Assembly (NCBI GenBank): GCA_003151745.1
Contig: PLYJ01000208.1
Coordinates: forward strand, 1 to 32,892
Direction: 5' to 3'
Source of the DNA: Bacteroidota bacterium
Lineage (GTDB): Bacteria; Bacteroidota; Bacteroidia; AKYH767-A; 2013-40CM-41-45
Length of the DNA: 32,892 bases
Positions within the stretch are counted from its first letter, which is position 1; each line of letters begins with the position of its first letter. Below, in pieces: positions 1 to 9,500 of the stretch. The translations under genes and the position numbers were made by a program. The notes under the pieces are model-generated. The model made no database searches. It was given only the letters and a program-made list of their open reading frames with translations, and was not told the origin of the DNA.

Positions 1-11
1 ACTATTATATA

Positions 12-179
12 ATGGCTAATGGTATTACTTTGTTCTATGGCAAAAGTGAAGAAAAACAGCCAAAGCAATATCCCGAAATAAAAGTCAAATTGCCCAATCA
101 CATGAGTTTTGATGAGGCAATGCGAAGGATTGTAAGGGTTAAACCGCCTAAAGACGATAAGCCGAACGAGATTTGTTAA
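12..179 (+). CDS. small hypothetical protein, 55 aa, possibly 5'-truncated by the window edge
   Basis: An ATG at base 12 opens a 55-codon frame that ends in TAA at 177-179. The product is basic and soluble, with LPNHMSFDEAMRRIVRVKPPKDD in its second half. A 'SFDEAMRRI' helix followed by a Pro/Lys/Asp tail looks like the short Bacteroidota proteins often seen next to toxin-like genes, but no family can be assigned. The frame stays open upstream to the window edge, so the true start may lie outside. It converges on the HIT gene with about 70 bp between. It is too short for the ORF track. I infer a real gene from its protein-like composition only. Confidence 0.45.
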   Translation: MANGITLFYGKSEEKQPKQYPEIKVKLPNHMSFDEAMRRIVRVKPPKDDKPNEIC

Positions 180-252
180 TATCTCTTTTTGGCATCAAAA
201 ACGCCTCTTTTCTAAGTTAGGTTAGCCAAGTATATAATTGCCGGTTTTCTGA

Positions 253-648
253 TTATGAAAGGTGTTTTCTGATCAAAGTGGCTGTTTCTTCCATTACTTC
301 CTTAGAAAAACTTAACTTGGGATTGGCAAAGTTCATATCAGCCATCTTGTTGATGGGAATTAGATGGATATGAGCGTGCGGCACTTCCAGTCCTATGACG
401 GTAATGCCAATTCGCTTACACGGAACTGCCTGCTCCACAGCCTTCCCTATGCGCTTGGCAAAGTGCCAAAGCCCCTTGTGGAGATCATCGTTCAGATCAA
501 AAATGTAGTCGGTTTCTTGTTTTGGAACAACCAGCGTGTGCCCCCTCACAAGAGGGCTAATGTCTAGAAAAGAAAAAAAGTTCTCGTCCTCTGCAATTTT
601 ATAGCAGGGAATTTCTCCGTTTATGATTTTGGAAAAAATGGAAGACAT
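253..648 (-). CDS. HIT family hydrolase (histidine triad protein)
   Basis: The 131-aa protein matches the usual length of bacterial HIT proteins (HinT/Hit-like). It starts MSSIFSKIINGEIPCYKIAED, the typical 'IFcKIinGEIPs..vyEDe' opening, has GHTLVVPK near residue 37, and carries the histidine triad HAHIHLIPI at 91-99. The central His is the nucleophile in nucleotidyl hydrolases and transferases that act on purine nucleotide phosphoramidates or dinucleoside polyphosphates. The enzyme is cytosolic, and its physiological substrate cannot be read from sequence. It lies downstream of greA on the same strand, with an 81-bp gap holding a hairpin-forming repeat. greA and HIT adjacency is common in Bacteroidota and suggests cotranscription. 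No Shine-Dalgarno is visible before the ATG. Confidence 0.95.
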   Translation of the reverse strand: MSSIFSKIINGEIPCYKIAEDENFFSFLDISPLVRGHTLVVPKQETDYIFDLNDDLHKGLWHFAKRIGKAVEQAVPCKRIGITVIGLEVPHAHIHLIPINKMADMNFANPKLSFSKEVMEETATLIRKHLS

Positions 649-654
649 TTTTAT

Positions 655-726
655 TTCGGATTTCGAATTGTGGATTTAGGATTGATGAGGGTCTTAATCC
701 GAAATTTAAAATCCGCAATCCGCAAT
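655..726. repeat. imperfect inverted repeat between greA and the HIT gene
   Basis: The gap holds ATTGTGGATTTAGGATT facing AATCCGAAATTTAAAATCCGCAATCCGCAAT, built from reiterated GGATT/AATCC words. The RNA would fold into a long imperfect hairpin. It is probably a dispersed intergenic repeat that may act as a partial terminator or mRNA-stability element between greA and the HIT gene. Confidence 0.5.
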
Positions 727-729
727 TTT

Positions 730-1203
730 TTATCTGCTTATTTCAATAACCTCCAGTTTCAATGTTCCGGAAGGCACCTGCACTTCGGCAACATCACCGA
801 CTGACTTGCCAAGCAGTCCTTTACCTATGGGAGAACTAACTGAAATTTTTCCTGATTTCAAGTCCGCTTCGCTTTCAGTGACCAGCTTGTAAGTCATCGT
901 TTGTCCATTACCTATGTTTTTGATCTTCACAGTGGAGAGAACGAGTGCCTTTGAATTATCCAATTTACTTTCATCCACCAGCCGTGCATTGCTGAGCATC
1001 TCTTCCATTTTAGAAATTTTCAGTTCCAGCATGCCTTGTGCGTCCTTTGCAGCATCGTATTCTGCATTTTCCGACAGATCTCCTTTATCCCGTGCTTCCG
1101 CAATCTGTCGTGAAATATGCGGGCGCTCAACATTCCTCAAATGATCCAACTGATCTTTTAGCTTCTGCAATCCCTCTTCGGTGAAATAAGATATGTTCGC
1201 CAT
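730..1203 (-). CDS. greA: transcription elongation factor GreA
   Basis: The 157-aa product has the full GreA layout. An N-terminal antiparallel coiled coil (about 1-75) carries the acidic tip in ARDKGDLSENAEYDAAK (Asp41 and Glu45 region), which reaches through the RNA polymerase secondary channel to stimulate transcript cleavage in backtracked complexes. A C-terminal FKBP-like domain (about 80-157) contains SPIGKGLLGKSVGDVAEVQVPSG. Length and motif order are canonical, so the annotation is secure. The gene is monocistronic or paired with the HIT gene downstream. The upstream PorV-family gene is on the same strand but separated by a terminator-like 12-bp perfect inverted repeat. Confidence 0.97.
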   Translation of the reverse strand: MANISYFTEEGLQKLKDQLDHLRNVERPHISRQIAEARDKGDLSENAEYDAAKDAQGMLELKISKMEEMLSNARLVDESKLDNSKALVLSTVKIKNIGNGQTMTYKLVTESEADLKSGKISVSSPIGKGLLGKSVGDVAEVQVPSGTLKLEVIEISR

Positions 1204-1247
1204 TGTTATATAATTCCTTCTTATGAGTTGATTTGAAATAAGTGAAA

Positions 1248-1316
1248 AAAGTAGGGAGTTGATAGCTGGGAGCTTGGAAATGACTTCCTTGCTCTCTGCT
1301 CCTGACTCCCTACTTT
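1248..1316 (-). terminator. terminator-like hairpin downstream of the PorV-family gene
   Basis: AAAGTAGGGAGT (1248-1259) and ACTCCCTACTTT (1305-1316) are a perfect 12-bp inverted repeat with further partial pairing inside (GGGAGC / GCTC). Read on the minus strand, the second arm runs into CTACTTTTTTCAC, a T-run. It sits 20 bp after the stop of the PorV-family gene, as expected for its terminator. Confidence 0.7.
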
Positions 1317-1335
1317 AAGAGTACAAATATAAATA

Positions 1336-2391
1336 TTATAAATTAAATCGTGCTCCCAGGCTGTGCGTTCCTGAAAACGGGTCTGTTGCTCTGTAGGAGT
1401 AATCTATTCCAAACGTCTTACCCGATTTCCCAAAAGGAATTTCAACGGTAAAGCCGGCAGTCGGACCTGTTGAAGAAGTGGTGCGAAGCGTGCTGTCAAA
1501 AATATTGTTTTCGTAAGTAAATCCGCCGCGAAGCATGAAATATGTTTTGAAACCATACTCAAGGCCGAGGTGAAACTGATCATTTGAAAAAGAATTGGAG
1601 GTAAAGGCAGCGGCAATAGTAAGACGATTCGCAGCTAAGAATTTAATGTCATACGATGCGCCGATGTTTATCAGCGAAGGCATTTCAAAATCCTGCGACC
1701 GGTTTGAAACAGTTAGTCCGTAAGGCTGCAGTCCATTCGGAGTCAGGTTGGCACGAAAGGATAAACCGTCACCAGTGAACGTGAGAGGAGCGCCAACATT
1801 GCGCAGGGATATTCCGAATTTAATATTGTCTTTATCGTTATTATTTCCTGTTACATATTGTATGCCGGCATCAAAAGCAATTCCGCTGGCAGATACGTTA
1901 GAAATGCTTTCGTTGACAAGTTTCACGTTAATGCCGCCATATATACTATTGGAAAACGCTTTTGCATAGAACAGGTTCATGTTCAGGTATTCCGGGTTGT
2001 AGGTGCCCAGTCCACCATCGGGCTGACTGGTAGTGGTGACAGGAATATCACCAAAATTCATAGACATAATGCCAAGCCCGATCACGCTCGATTCATTGAT
2101 ACGCTGTGAGAGTCCGAATGCATTGATCCGGATGCCAGATCCCTGAAGATAATCGGTGCTGGAGAAAATTACCTCTGTGTTTTTAGTGAAAGCCGCTCCA
2201 GCTACATTCAGGAATATACTTTCCAAACCTCTGATGCTACCACTATTTGCATCCGCCCATCCGGAAGAACGCGCCCACGGGTTAATGAGCAACTCCGTAG
2301 CGCCTGCCTGCCCTGCACGCTCAGGATTACCTGCCATTACGGAATTTGTCAATAAAAATAATACACCGGCAATAATAAATGATCTATTCAT
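1336..2391 (-). CDS. PorV/PorQ-family outer-membrane beta-barrel protein
   Basis: The 351-aa protein starts with a signal peptide (MNRSFIIAGVLFLLTNSVMAG). Next comes AGATELLINPWARSSGWADANSG, the family's hallmark opening, and LESIFLNVAGAAFTKNTEVIFSSTDYL. The rest is amphipathic beta strands ending in LGARFNL, an outer-membrane C-terminus. PorV-type proteins are FadL-like barrels that accompany T9SS cargo at the cell surface; PorQ is a paralogue. This copy stands apart from the gldKLMN locus and directly follows a large cargo-like gene and a TonB receptor on the same strand. It may therefore be a dedicated partner of that cargo rather than the housekeeping PorV; that is inference. Length is normal. 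A terminator-like hairpin lies on each side. Confidence 0.85.
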   Translation of the reverse strand: MNRSFIIAGVLFLLTNSVMAGNPERAGQAGATELLINPWARSSGWADANSGSIRGLESIFLNVAGAAFTKNTEVIFSSTDYLQGSGIRINAFGLSQRINESSVIGLGIMSMNFGDIPVTTTSQPDGGLGTYNPEYLNMNLFYAKAFSNSIYGGINVKLVNESISNVSASGIAFDAGIQYVTGNNNDKDNIKFGISLRNVGAPLTFTGDGLSFRANLTPNGLQPYGLTVSNRSQDFEMPSLINIGASYDIKFLAANRLTIAAAFTSNSFSNDQFHLGLEYGFKTYFMLRGGFTYENNIFDSTLRTTSSTGPTAGFTVEIPFGKSGKTFGIDYSYRATDPFSGTHSLGARFNL

Positions 2392-2424
2392 ATTTATAAT
2401 ATATCTTCAATTAATAATTAATAA

Positions 2425-2476
2425 GGAATAATGAATAAATAATCAGTAATGAGCTTTATTACTTATTCATTATTCC
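2425..2476 (-). terminator. hairpin between the 1317-aa gene and the PorV-family gene
   Basis: GGAATAATGAATAA (2425-2438) pairs perfectly with TTATTCATTATTCC (2463-2476), and AGTAAT/ATTACT extends the stem inside. It lies just past the stop of the 1317-aa gene. The stem is AT-rich and the T-run is weak, so it may only partly terminate, allowing read-through into the PorV-family gene. Confidence 0.6.
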
Positions 2477-2484
2477 CTATTTCT

Positions 2485-5400
2485 TTAGAACGTATCCAGA
2501 TCAATTGGCCGGATTACGCCAAACCATTTAATGACTCGTTCTCCAAGACTACCTGCATCTATATGTATGATATATACTCCCCCGGCAACAGGAACGCCAG
2601 AGCTATTTTTAAGATCCCAGTCAACAGAAGTTTCCGTATTGGCGCTGCTATTGTTAACTGCTTGTGAAATGACTCCCTCAGTAAGATCTGTAGAAGAAGG
2701 AATACTGCGAATGAACCTCCTGACAAGCAAACCGCTTGATGTGAAAATGGAAATAGTACAATTGTTCGGCAGGTTTACAATCTTAACCCTGTTATCAAGT
2801 TGGTTCCTTTCATAAGACGAATAAGAATAATAAGGATTCGGAACAATATTAATAAGGTCAAGAGCGGATTTTGCTACGGCGGTTTGATTTGTCTGCGCCT
2901 CCTGGCCGGTTGTACTGAACGTGTAATAAGGTATTCCCAAGCTATTTATATCCTTTGGACTATAGGTGGTGGCAACATTGTAATTTCTATATGCCTTGGC
3001 AACACGCAGTCGAATTTTTACATCCGATTCTAACAGACTATGCCCTGTTGCCAATAGTGGAATGCTTACCCACATGCAATCCCGCCAGGCATTACCCTTA
3101 ATAATTCTTTTACTTGTTGATTTCTCCCCCACGTGCACTGCTGAATCCAGTCGGGTCTTAAGCAAACTGCAATTATCATAAGCTACCGTAATGGCACCCT
3201 TGACGCTGCCTTTTCCCATCACGTATATGTAATGCTTTCCTCCAAATAACACGTTGCCAAACTGGCTATATGTATTAGGAGACGGGTTAAATAACATGTC
3301 CTTGCCATTATCAGCCTCGAGATAGCTGCCTTCACCAAACATAATGTTGAGACGCTCGCCTGTTTCGAGATTGACTGCATACCCCGGGAACCAACCCATT
3401 CCTGTTGGGCTAATATAATCTGAAGCGTTCGGATCAGATGGATTAGAAGTACCACCCTGAGCAACTGTCAATCCGTTTTTGTCAACCGATGCATGTTGTC
3501 GCGGATCACCTTTTTTGGCGCCTCCCTCGGAAAGGGTACTATCGGATTCTTCTTCAATTACAACGCTTCGTGACCATAGGTTTTTATCACCCGTAATAAC
3601 AACATCAACACTTGCCAATGAATCCAATCTCAAAGCAAGTGAGTGGGGAAATGAGTTATATGTAGGTCCGTCACCAACGTCAGAAACGAGACGGAATGGA
3701 GCCCATGTACCCCCAATGACTTTTTCATAAACCTGCGCAGGATCATCATTAGGAGAATAATCAGGAGGGGGAGGAAGATTGGGACAAGTTGCTACGCAAG
3801 TATCAGTGCCTGCTAATATCCAATTTTGGGCACTTCTATCAACATCAGCAACTCCTGAAAGCCACTGCTTATTATTATCAGCGAATGTCATTGTCCCCTC
3901 CAGGAAACCATTATTGGCAGATGCAGAATCAGGTGCACTATTGCCTGCCATCGCCAACACCTGATGAATATTTACTTTTATCCCCCATTGAGGGAATATT
4001 TTTTCACTACTGCCGACAATGGTTTGATCTGATGAATCAGTAAATCCGCTTGCCATTTCTGTTATGTACCATTTGGAACTGACAGAAGTATTTTGTAAAT
4101 AAACGGTGAAATCATGATTGCCTACGGCCACAGGATCATAGATGGAAACACTAATTGGACCGGCACCTGATTGATAAATAGGTTCATTAACGCGGTAGTT
4201 AGTAGCATTAGATAAAGCCTCGTTAATGCTTGCCTGCGTCATATCGAGCACTAAACCACCATTGCCTTGTCCTTCAATTCGCTGAATCATGGGTGCATCG
4301 CCATAGCTTGAGTTTAGCTGTAACCCTCCATTCTGCGGATCGGGGATGTGCGGAATGGCAGTATAAGTAAATACATTTCGCCTGCCTGAAAGGTAAGGAG
4401 TGTTGTGACCGTCATTCGGGTGTAATGGATCGATGCTTACTTCAGATGCATTATAGGCATAAGCAATCACGGTAAAATAATATGTTTGATGATTGATGAG
4501 CGTTGCTGAAGTGCCTGATGCAAAAGCATCTGTCTTAATATCAAATGTATGCTGAAGACCTAAGTTTGCACCATCCACTTCATCTGTCGGCACGAATGCG
4601 TTGAGGGTAGGATTAAAAACCTGGTTCACAATCTGGGTAATAGAATCTTTAATATCGCACTGAGCCACCAATCTTGCCTTATCGGGATTGCCAATATCGG
4701 TAATGCTTACGGAGTTATTTGCAAACTGAAATATTTGATATCCCTGGAAATGGTAGGCGGTATCAGTTGATGTTCTGATGAAAGGATCTTTCTCAAGATA
4801 ATTTGTTTCTATGGAGTCATTGGAATATTGCCCCGCCTTAATAGAAAGAATAAGCTCGTTGTTTAATTCGCGGATAGCCATATCCGGCGCATCAGGTCCG
4901 TTGGTAATGGCAAAGCAATTATTAAACAGAGCCTGCGCTTTATCATCGGCAAGTTGCATGAGGGGAATAGATGCTGTGGGGCCGCCTGAAGTAGTTCTTG
5001 CCCAAACAAGACCTGTAGTAATATGATTAACAGCGCCTGGTTTGAGTGTAAACTTGCCGGCAGATTGTAAGAAACGGCGGTCACCGGGAATATCTCCTGC
5101 AGTTTCCTCCGACCAGGGAGGTTCGGCGGGTCCGTTATTTTTTCCAAGTCCTGTTCCCCAATTGGTGGGATCAGAAGTACCCGGAAACATAAAGTCGGTA
5201 CGAACAGAACCTCCGTGACCGTTACCGCCATACGTCATCGGTGTTCCATCCCTCCAGATTCCCTGCAAATAGTTGTAATAATCCGTCGCCGTAAATGGAT
5301 TTCCTGTAACTGTGAAATCGTTACTGTAATACACAAACTGCGACATGATAATCTCTTCCCCCGGCTCATCTATTCTCCCGTTGCGGTTGTTATCTATTCC

Positions 5401-6438
5401 ATCATTCGGATCGGCTAATGGCCCCTCGAAGAATGCCTGCCCTATGCAAGGGGGATTGGAGCCATAACCAAACGTGCCGGGATCAAAAGCTTCTCCGTTA
5501 TACTGATAACCCAGCCCTCTTCCCACATCACAACCAACATAATCATCAAAGGCATAACCAAGATCAACATCGTTCCAGGCTCCAAACCAAGTGTCATTAA
5601 CGGTAGAACTGGAACGGTTAATGACTGTGTAATTGTAAAAAGTACAATTGTTAATTTCATCATTGGTTTGAAAACAAAATGCCTGGGCGCGGACTTCAAG
5701 ACCAATAGGCGCTCCGCCTGTTTCTGTGTGAATATTGCCTTCATCGTTAAATACCCACCATATATTCTGATCACCAAACAGGTGACCGCAGGTAGGATGC
5801 AGAGAAAGATCAAAATCAGGATAATCGCCGGAGTAAGGATCATAAATGCCGTCATTATTAACATCATGAAAAGGAGCTAAAAAGTGTCCTTCATTCTTGC
5901 TTGCATCTCCATTGCCCGGCCAACTGATAATGTCCGCAGGAGGAGTATATATTCCAGTTAATTTACCTGTGAAGTGATCAACAAAGGTCTGCACATCGCT
6001 ACGTAAAAGCTTCCAGTGACGATCATATTTGAGACATTCATTTGCGTCTGTGCTGACCGTGGCTGTATCCAAAGGTCCAGGCCAGTAATCACTTCCCGAT
6101 TGGCGGTATGTTTGTGCTGCTAATTTCAAATTACCGCTGTTGTCCTTTCCACCAACCCAGATAGCGGCAGCAAAATCAGATGTTTTGCCCGATCCTTTTG
6201 GAATTTCATAACGCGCAATGTCATTGACAAGATCCCAAAACATATCGCCGTTCATCAAAATAGGAGCACGTACATTATTTAAATCAATGTTTACTATATT
6301 TGTTGACTTAGCACAACCCGCAGCAAACCCTCCTCCCGGATTAATTTTACGTTGCTCTCCTATATTATCTTTTGCAAATACGGTGGTCGCAGATGCTATC
6401 AGCATGGCTGCAACAAGAATAAGATTTATTTTTTTCAT
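2485..6438 (-). CDS. large exported protein with T9SS-type C-terminal sorting/FlgD-like domain
   Basis: The 1317-aa product begins with a clear signal peptide (MKKINLILVAAMLIASATTVFA). The body is rich in Asn, Gly and aromatic residues, as in extracellular Bacteroidota proteins. Two Asp-rich loops of EF-hand/thrombospondin-3 type are visible early: DVNNDGIYDPYSGDYPD, and NDGIDNNRNGRIDEPGEE. The last ~125 residues run INIVPNPYYSYSSYER...KIVNLPNNCTISIFTSSGLLVRRF...DWDLKNSSGVPVAGGVYIIHID...GERVIKWFGVIRP. This is the usual shape of a FlgD-Ig/T9SS type-A-like C-terminal domain (VPNP start, 'GVYiihi', basic end). I infer export by Sec and then by T9SS to the surface. No enzymatic domain is recognisable. 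It lies between a TonB receptor and a PorV-family gene, separated from each by a hairpin. Confidence 0.8.
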   Translation of the reverse strand: MKKINLILVAAMLIASATTVFAKDNIGEQRKINPGGGFAAGCAKSTNIVNIDLNNVRAPILMNGDMFWDLVNDIARYEIPKGSGKTSDFAAAIWVGGKDNSGNLKLAAQTYRQSGSDYWPGPLDTATVSTDANECLKYDRHWKLLRSDVQTFVDHFTGKLTGIYTPPADIISWPGNGDASKNEGHFLAPFHDVNNDGIYDPYSGDYPDFDLSLHPTCGHLFGDQNIWWVFNDEGNIHTETGGAPIGLEVRAQAFCFQTNDEINNCTFYNYTVINRSSSTVNDTWFGAWNDVDLGYAFDDYVGCDVGRGLGYQYNGEAFDPGTFGYGSNPPCIGQAFFEGPLADPNDGIDNNRNGRIDEPGEEIIMSQFVYYSNDFTVTGNPFTATDYYNYLQGIWRDGTPMTYGGNGHGGSVRTDFMFPGTSDPTNWGTGLGKNNGPAEPPWSEETAGDIPGDRRFLQSAGKFTLKPGAVNHITTGLVWARTTSGGPTASIPLMQLADDKAQALFNNCFAITNGPDAPDMAIRELNNELILSIKAGQYSNDSIETNYLEKDPFIRTSTDTAYHFQGYQIFQFANNSVSITDIGNPDKARLVAQCDIKDSITQIVNQVFNPTLNAFVPTDEVDGANLGLQHTFDIKTDAFASGTSATLINHQTYYFTVIAYAYNASEVSIDPLHPNDGHNTPYLSGRRNVFTYTAIPHIPDPQNGGLQLNSSYGDAPMIQRIEGQGNGGLVLDMTQASINEALSNATNYRVNEPIYQSGAGPISVSIYDPVAVGNHDFTVYLQNTSVSSKWYITEMASGFTDSSDQTIVGSSEKIFPQWGIKVNIHQVLAMAGNSAPDSASANNGFLEGTMTFADNNKQWLSGVADVDRSAQNWILAGTDTCVATCPNLPPPPDYSPNDDPAQVYEKVIGGTWAPFRLVSDVGDGPTYNSFPHSLALRLDSLASVDVVITGDKNLWSRSVVIEEESDSTLSEGGAKKGDPRQHASVDKNGLTVAQGGTSNPSDPNASDYISPTGMGWFPGYAVNLETGERLNIMFGEGSYLEADNGKDMLFNPSPNTYSQFGNVLFGGKHYIYVMGKGSVKGAITVAYDNCSLLKTRLDSAVHVGEKSTSKRIIKGNAWRDCMWVSIPLLATGHSLLESDVKIRLRVAKAYRNYNVATTYSPKDINSLGIPYYTFSTTGQEAQTNQTAVAKSALDLINIVPNPYYSYSSYERNQLDNRVKIVNLPNNCTISIFTSSGLLVRRFIRSIPSSTDLTEGVISQAVNNSSANTETSVDWDLKNSSGVPVAGGVYIIHIDAGSLGERVIKWFGVIRPIDLDTF

Positions 6439-6453
6439 CGTTGTTGGGAATTG

Positions 6454-6498
6454 AGGTAATAAGGGTAATTAAGGTCACCCCTAATTACCTTAATTACT
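6454..6498. terminator. hairpin between TonB receptor and the 1317-aa gene
   Basis: GTAATAAGGGTAATTA faces TAATTACCTTAATTAC around AGGTCACCCC, with a perfect 8-bp core (GGTAATTA/TAATTACC). It follows the receptor stop by about 20 bp on the minus strand. It could attenuate transcription between the two genes. The T-run is weak. Confidence 0.5.
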
Positions 6499-6516
6499 AT
6501 ATATACCTTTATCATA

Positions 6517-9500
6517 TCAATCGAAATTAAGCTTTATTCCAAAATTCATTCTTCTTGGCAAACTATAATTACCGGGATTGTTTACTGCAATGGCAAACAA
6601 ATCACGGAAGGAAGCAGGATTAACCTGCTGAGCAATAGAAGCCTGCGACGATGCAGCTGACAAATAACCATTATCATTCGGGTTACCTGTAGCGCGGTAA
6701 ACAGCAATGACATTTTGCGTGTTTAGTAAATTCTGAACCTGAATGTAAGCGTTAACATAATATCTTTTTTTACCCTTACCCTCTCTTTCCTTACCTACCT
6801 TGAGCACAAAGTCGCGATCCAGCTTTGCATCCATGCGGTATGTCCATGGCAGGCTCGAACCGTTTATGCTGCCGGCAAGGGTTGTTCGTTCAGCTAACCC
6901 GCTGATCACATCAGCGGTTATATTGCTCTGCGCTGTATAAGGAGTGCCTGATCCGGCACGGAATACGAGATTAAGCCCGGTGTTAGCAAGGAACTGCTTG
7001 CCAAACCACATAGGGCCATTGTAATCTTTACCTTCTGCATAACGATAATCTATGGAGCTGGTAATGGTATTGCGCTGGTCAAAATTGAGCGGCATGGGTG
7101 TACGCAGGTTGGGAATGCCGGCTGCAATTACGTTGAACTGAGCACCGGGATTGGAACCTGTACCATCAGCAAATTGAAGGGTATAGTTCGCTGTCATTCG
7201 TATGTTTCCTGTTCTGCGCAGGTCATAAGACAAAGATAATCCTTTAACAGTACCAAAATCCTGGTTGCCATAGGAAATGTAATTAATAGGAAAAGCTCCG
7301 TTAACCGCTACCACCTCAATCATGTCGCGCAGTTCTTTATAATAAGCCGAGATGGATAATGCCGAACTTCTTGTCAGCGCTTGTTTGAAACCTAACTCAT
7401 AATCCGTGGTTCTTTCCGGTTTCAAAGCAGGATTAGGAAGACCGCCGCCGGCAAGTGTTTCAAAAAACAAATAGTCAACAGGGTTAAACTGCGATGAAGA
7501 AGGCGGACGCTGCGTCAGCACATCATAGTGAGCAAAAAATAATGCTTCATCAGAGATCGGAAAAGAAAAGGCAATGCGCGGCATATAATTTACCTGCGGC
7601 GTATATTGCGTAAACGCATCTGCTCTCACCGTCTGGTTGGCGAAATCACTCGGATTTATCAGGTAAGGTTGTATAACTCCGTTAGTAGTAATGGGAGATT
7701 GTGAAATTAAAGAATAATCGGCAATGGCATTTCCATTTGCATCGTAAAACTGGTCGCCGCTGCGATAGCCAACAACGTTGGTCGGGGTGTTTACATCATT
7801 CACATAAACAGTAGCGCTTGACGGTATATTACTCGGCACATTAGCATGAACAGGGAGTAACCCTGAAGCAACTTCACCGGCAGTGTGCGCTGAATAAAGC
7901 AGGTATTTATCTTTTAATACAGGCTGGTTTGCATCATACCTGTCCACACGCAAGCCAATATTAAAGTTAAGGTCGTTGTAGGCAAATTTATCCTGTATAT
8001 ATCCGGCAACATAATTAGGCTGGAAAGCGCCGATACTGCGGGTATAATTATTGCCCGCGTCTTTATTGGTAAGAAAATTACTTAAGCTGACATTGCCGCT
8101 GGTGGCATTGCCCAGATAATCATACCCGTAATAGCTAACATAAGAATTACCATTGTTCAATAACTCATCAGGCGTAAACATGTTCAGCGAAAAAGTGGAT
8201 GGGTCGTAAGAATCAATATCAATTAACTGATTGTAAGGAATGCCAAGCTTGTCGCGAACGTTTTCAAAAAATCCTTTCACGGGCAATCCGTCAACCGTTT
8301 TGGGTACGTATTTCTGATCGTAGTTGATCGTATTCTGGAAAACGCTGTCCTGGTTAATGACAGGATGTGGATTAGCAAAATCGAGTTGTTGATTATTGAA
8401 ATTGCCCAGCTGCCGTGCCAGCGTCCACAGTCCGCTTGGAGAAGTGCTATATCCGCGGTCAATGCGCTGCTCGTACTCCATTCCGATTACAATGGAGTGA
8501 TTCTTTATATCTGCTGAACCCTGCGCGGTAATACGGTATTGCTGGTTGTCAGCTTTAGAATATCCATTGGGTTGGCGGCCAGGCGAACCCCACAGTGAAT
8601 ACACACTTAATGGAATTCGGTTATCACCGTTAATCAATCCTCCTTGTTGAGGAATGTCAGTTATTGTAGTGTAATAATCAACTAAGTTTCCGTTCACAAT
8701 CGCAGATTTAGCCGGAGCCAAGGCATAGTAATCGGAAGTATAATTAGACATGACGGCGTTGATACCGGAAGGCGTAAAGGTTACGAGCGTATCCTGAACG
8801 CTGGTTTGCACGTTGGCCTGAACCAGGTTTCCCTTATAATGGGCAGTGTCCGTTTGCTGATAAAATGGCGCCCTGTATGTTTTGAATTTCCCCACATAAC
8901 CATAATCGAATAAGTTATCCTGATGATCGGCGCTTTGACTTATTCCATTATCATCGGTGTAATCAAACTGGATGGAATAAAAAGCATTCTTAACAGCGGA
9001 TGATGATTTTTCGCCGGAAGTATAATTACTGAATTTCTGTGTCAGCCTGGCAAACATCCTGTAGCTATTGCCGATGCTTTCCGGGTTCTTATCATAATTA
9101 AGTAAAGAATAGATATATGTAAAAGAACGGTTATCGTCATGTGTAAACGAACCGCCAAGCGTAACGGTAACATTGGGAGCGGGAATAATGTCAATCTTGC
9201 CGGACAGATTAATGTTCTGATCGGCGACATTTGCATGTGCGTTTACATGATTCAGATCATTGTATGTAAGAAAATCAGCGCGTTGGTCAAAGCCGGAAAA
9301 GGATTGGGATTTTACCAGTGGATGAACTTCAAGGCTGGAAAGCACATCAGGCTTTATTATATAGGTGCCAATCGCTGAAGGAATGGGGTCGCCGTTATAT
9401 TGATACTCGCCTGAAATAAAGAAACCGGCAAGAGAAGATGATTTTCTTCCAGATGTATCCCTCTTCATGATGATGGGACCGGAAAGATTGAATCCCACTA

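Noticed and set aside
914-1144. Plus-strand ORF opposite greA, and similar antisense ORFs over the 1317-aa gene, TonB receptor, smc and topA
   Set aside because: They are shadows of well-supported genes on the other strand, with no protein-like motifs of their own.
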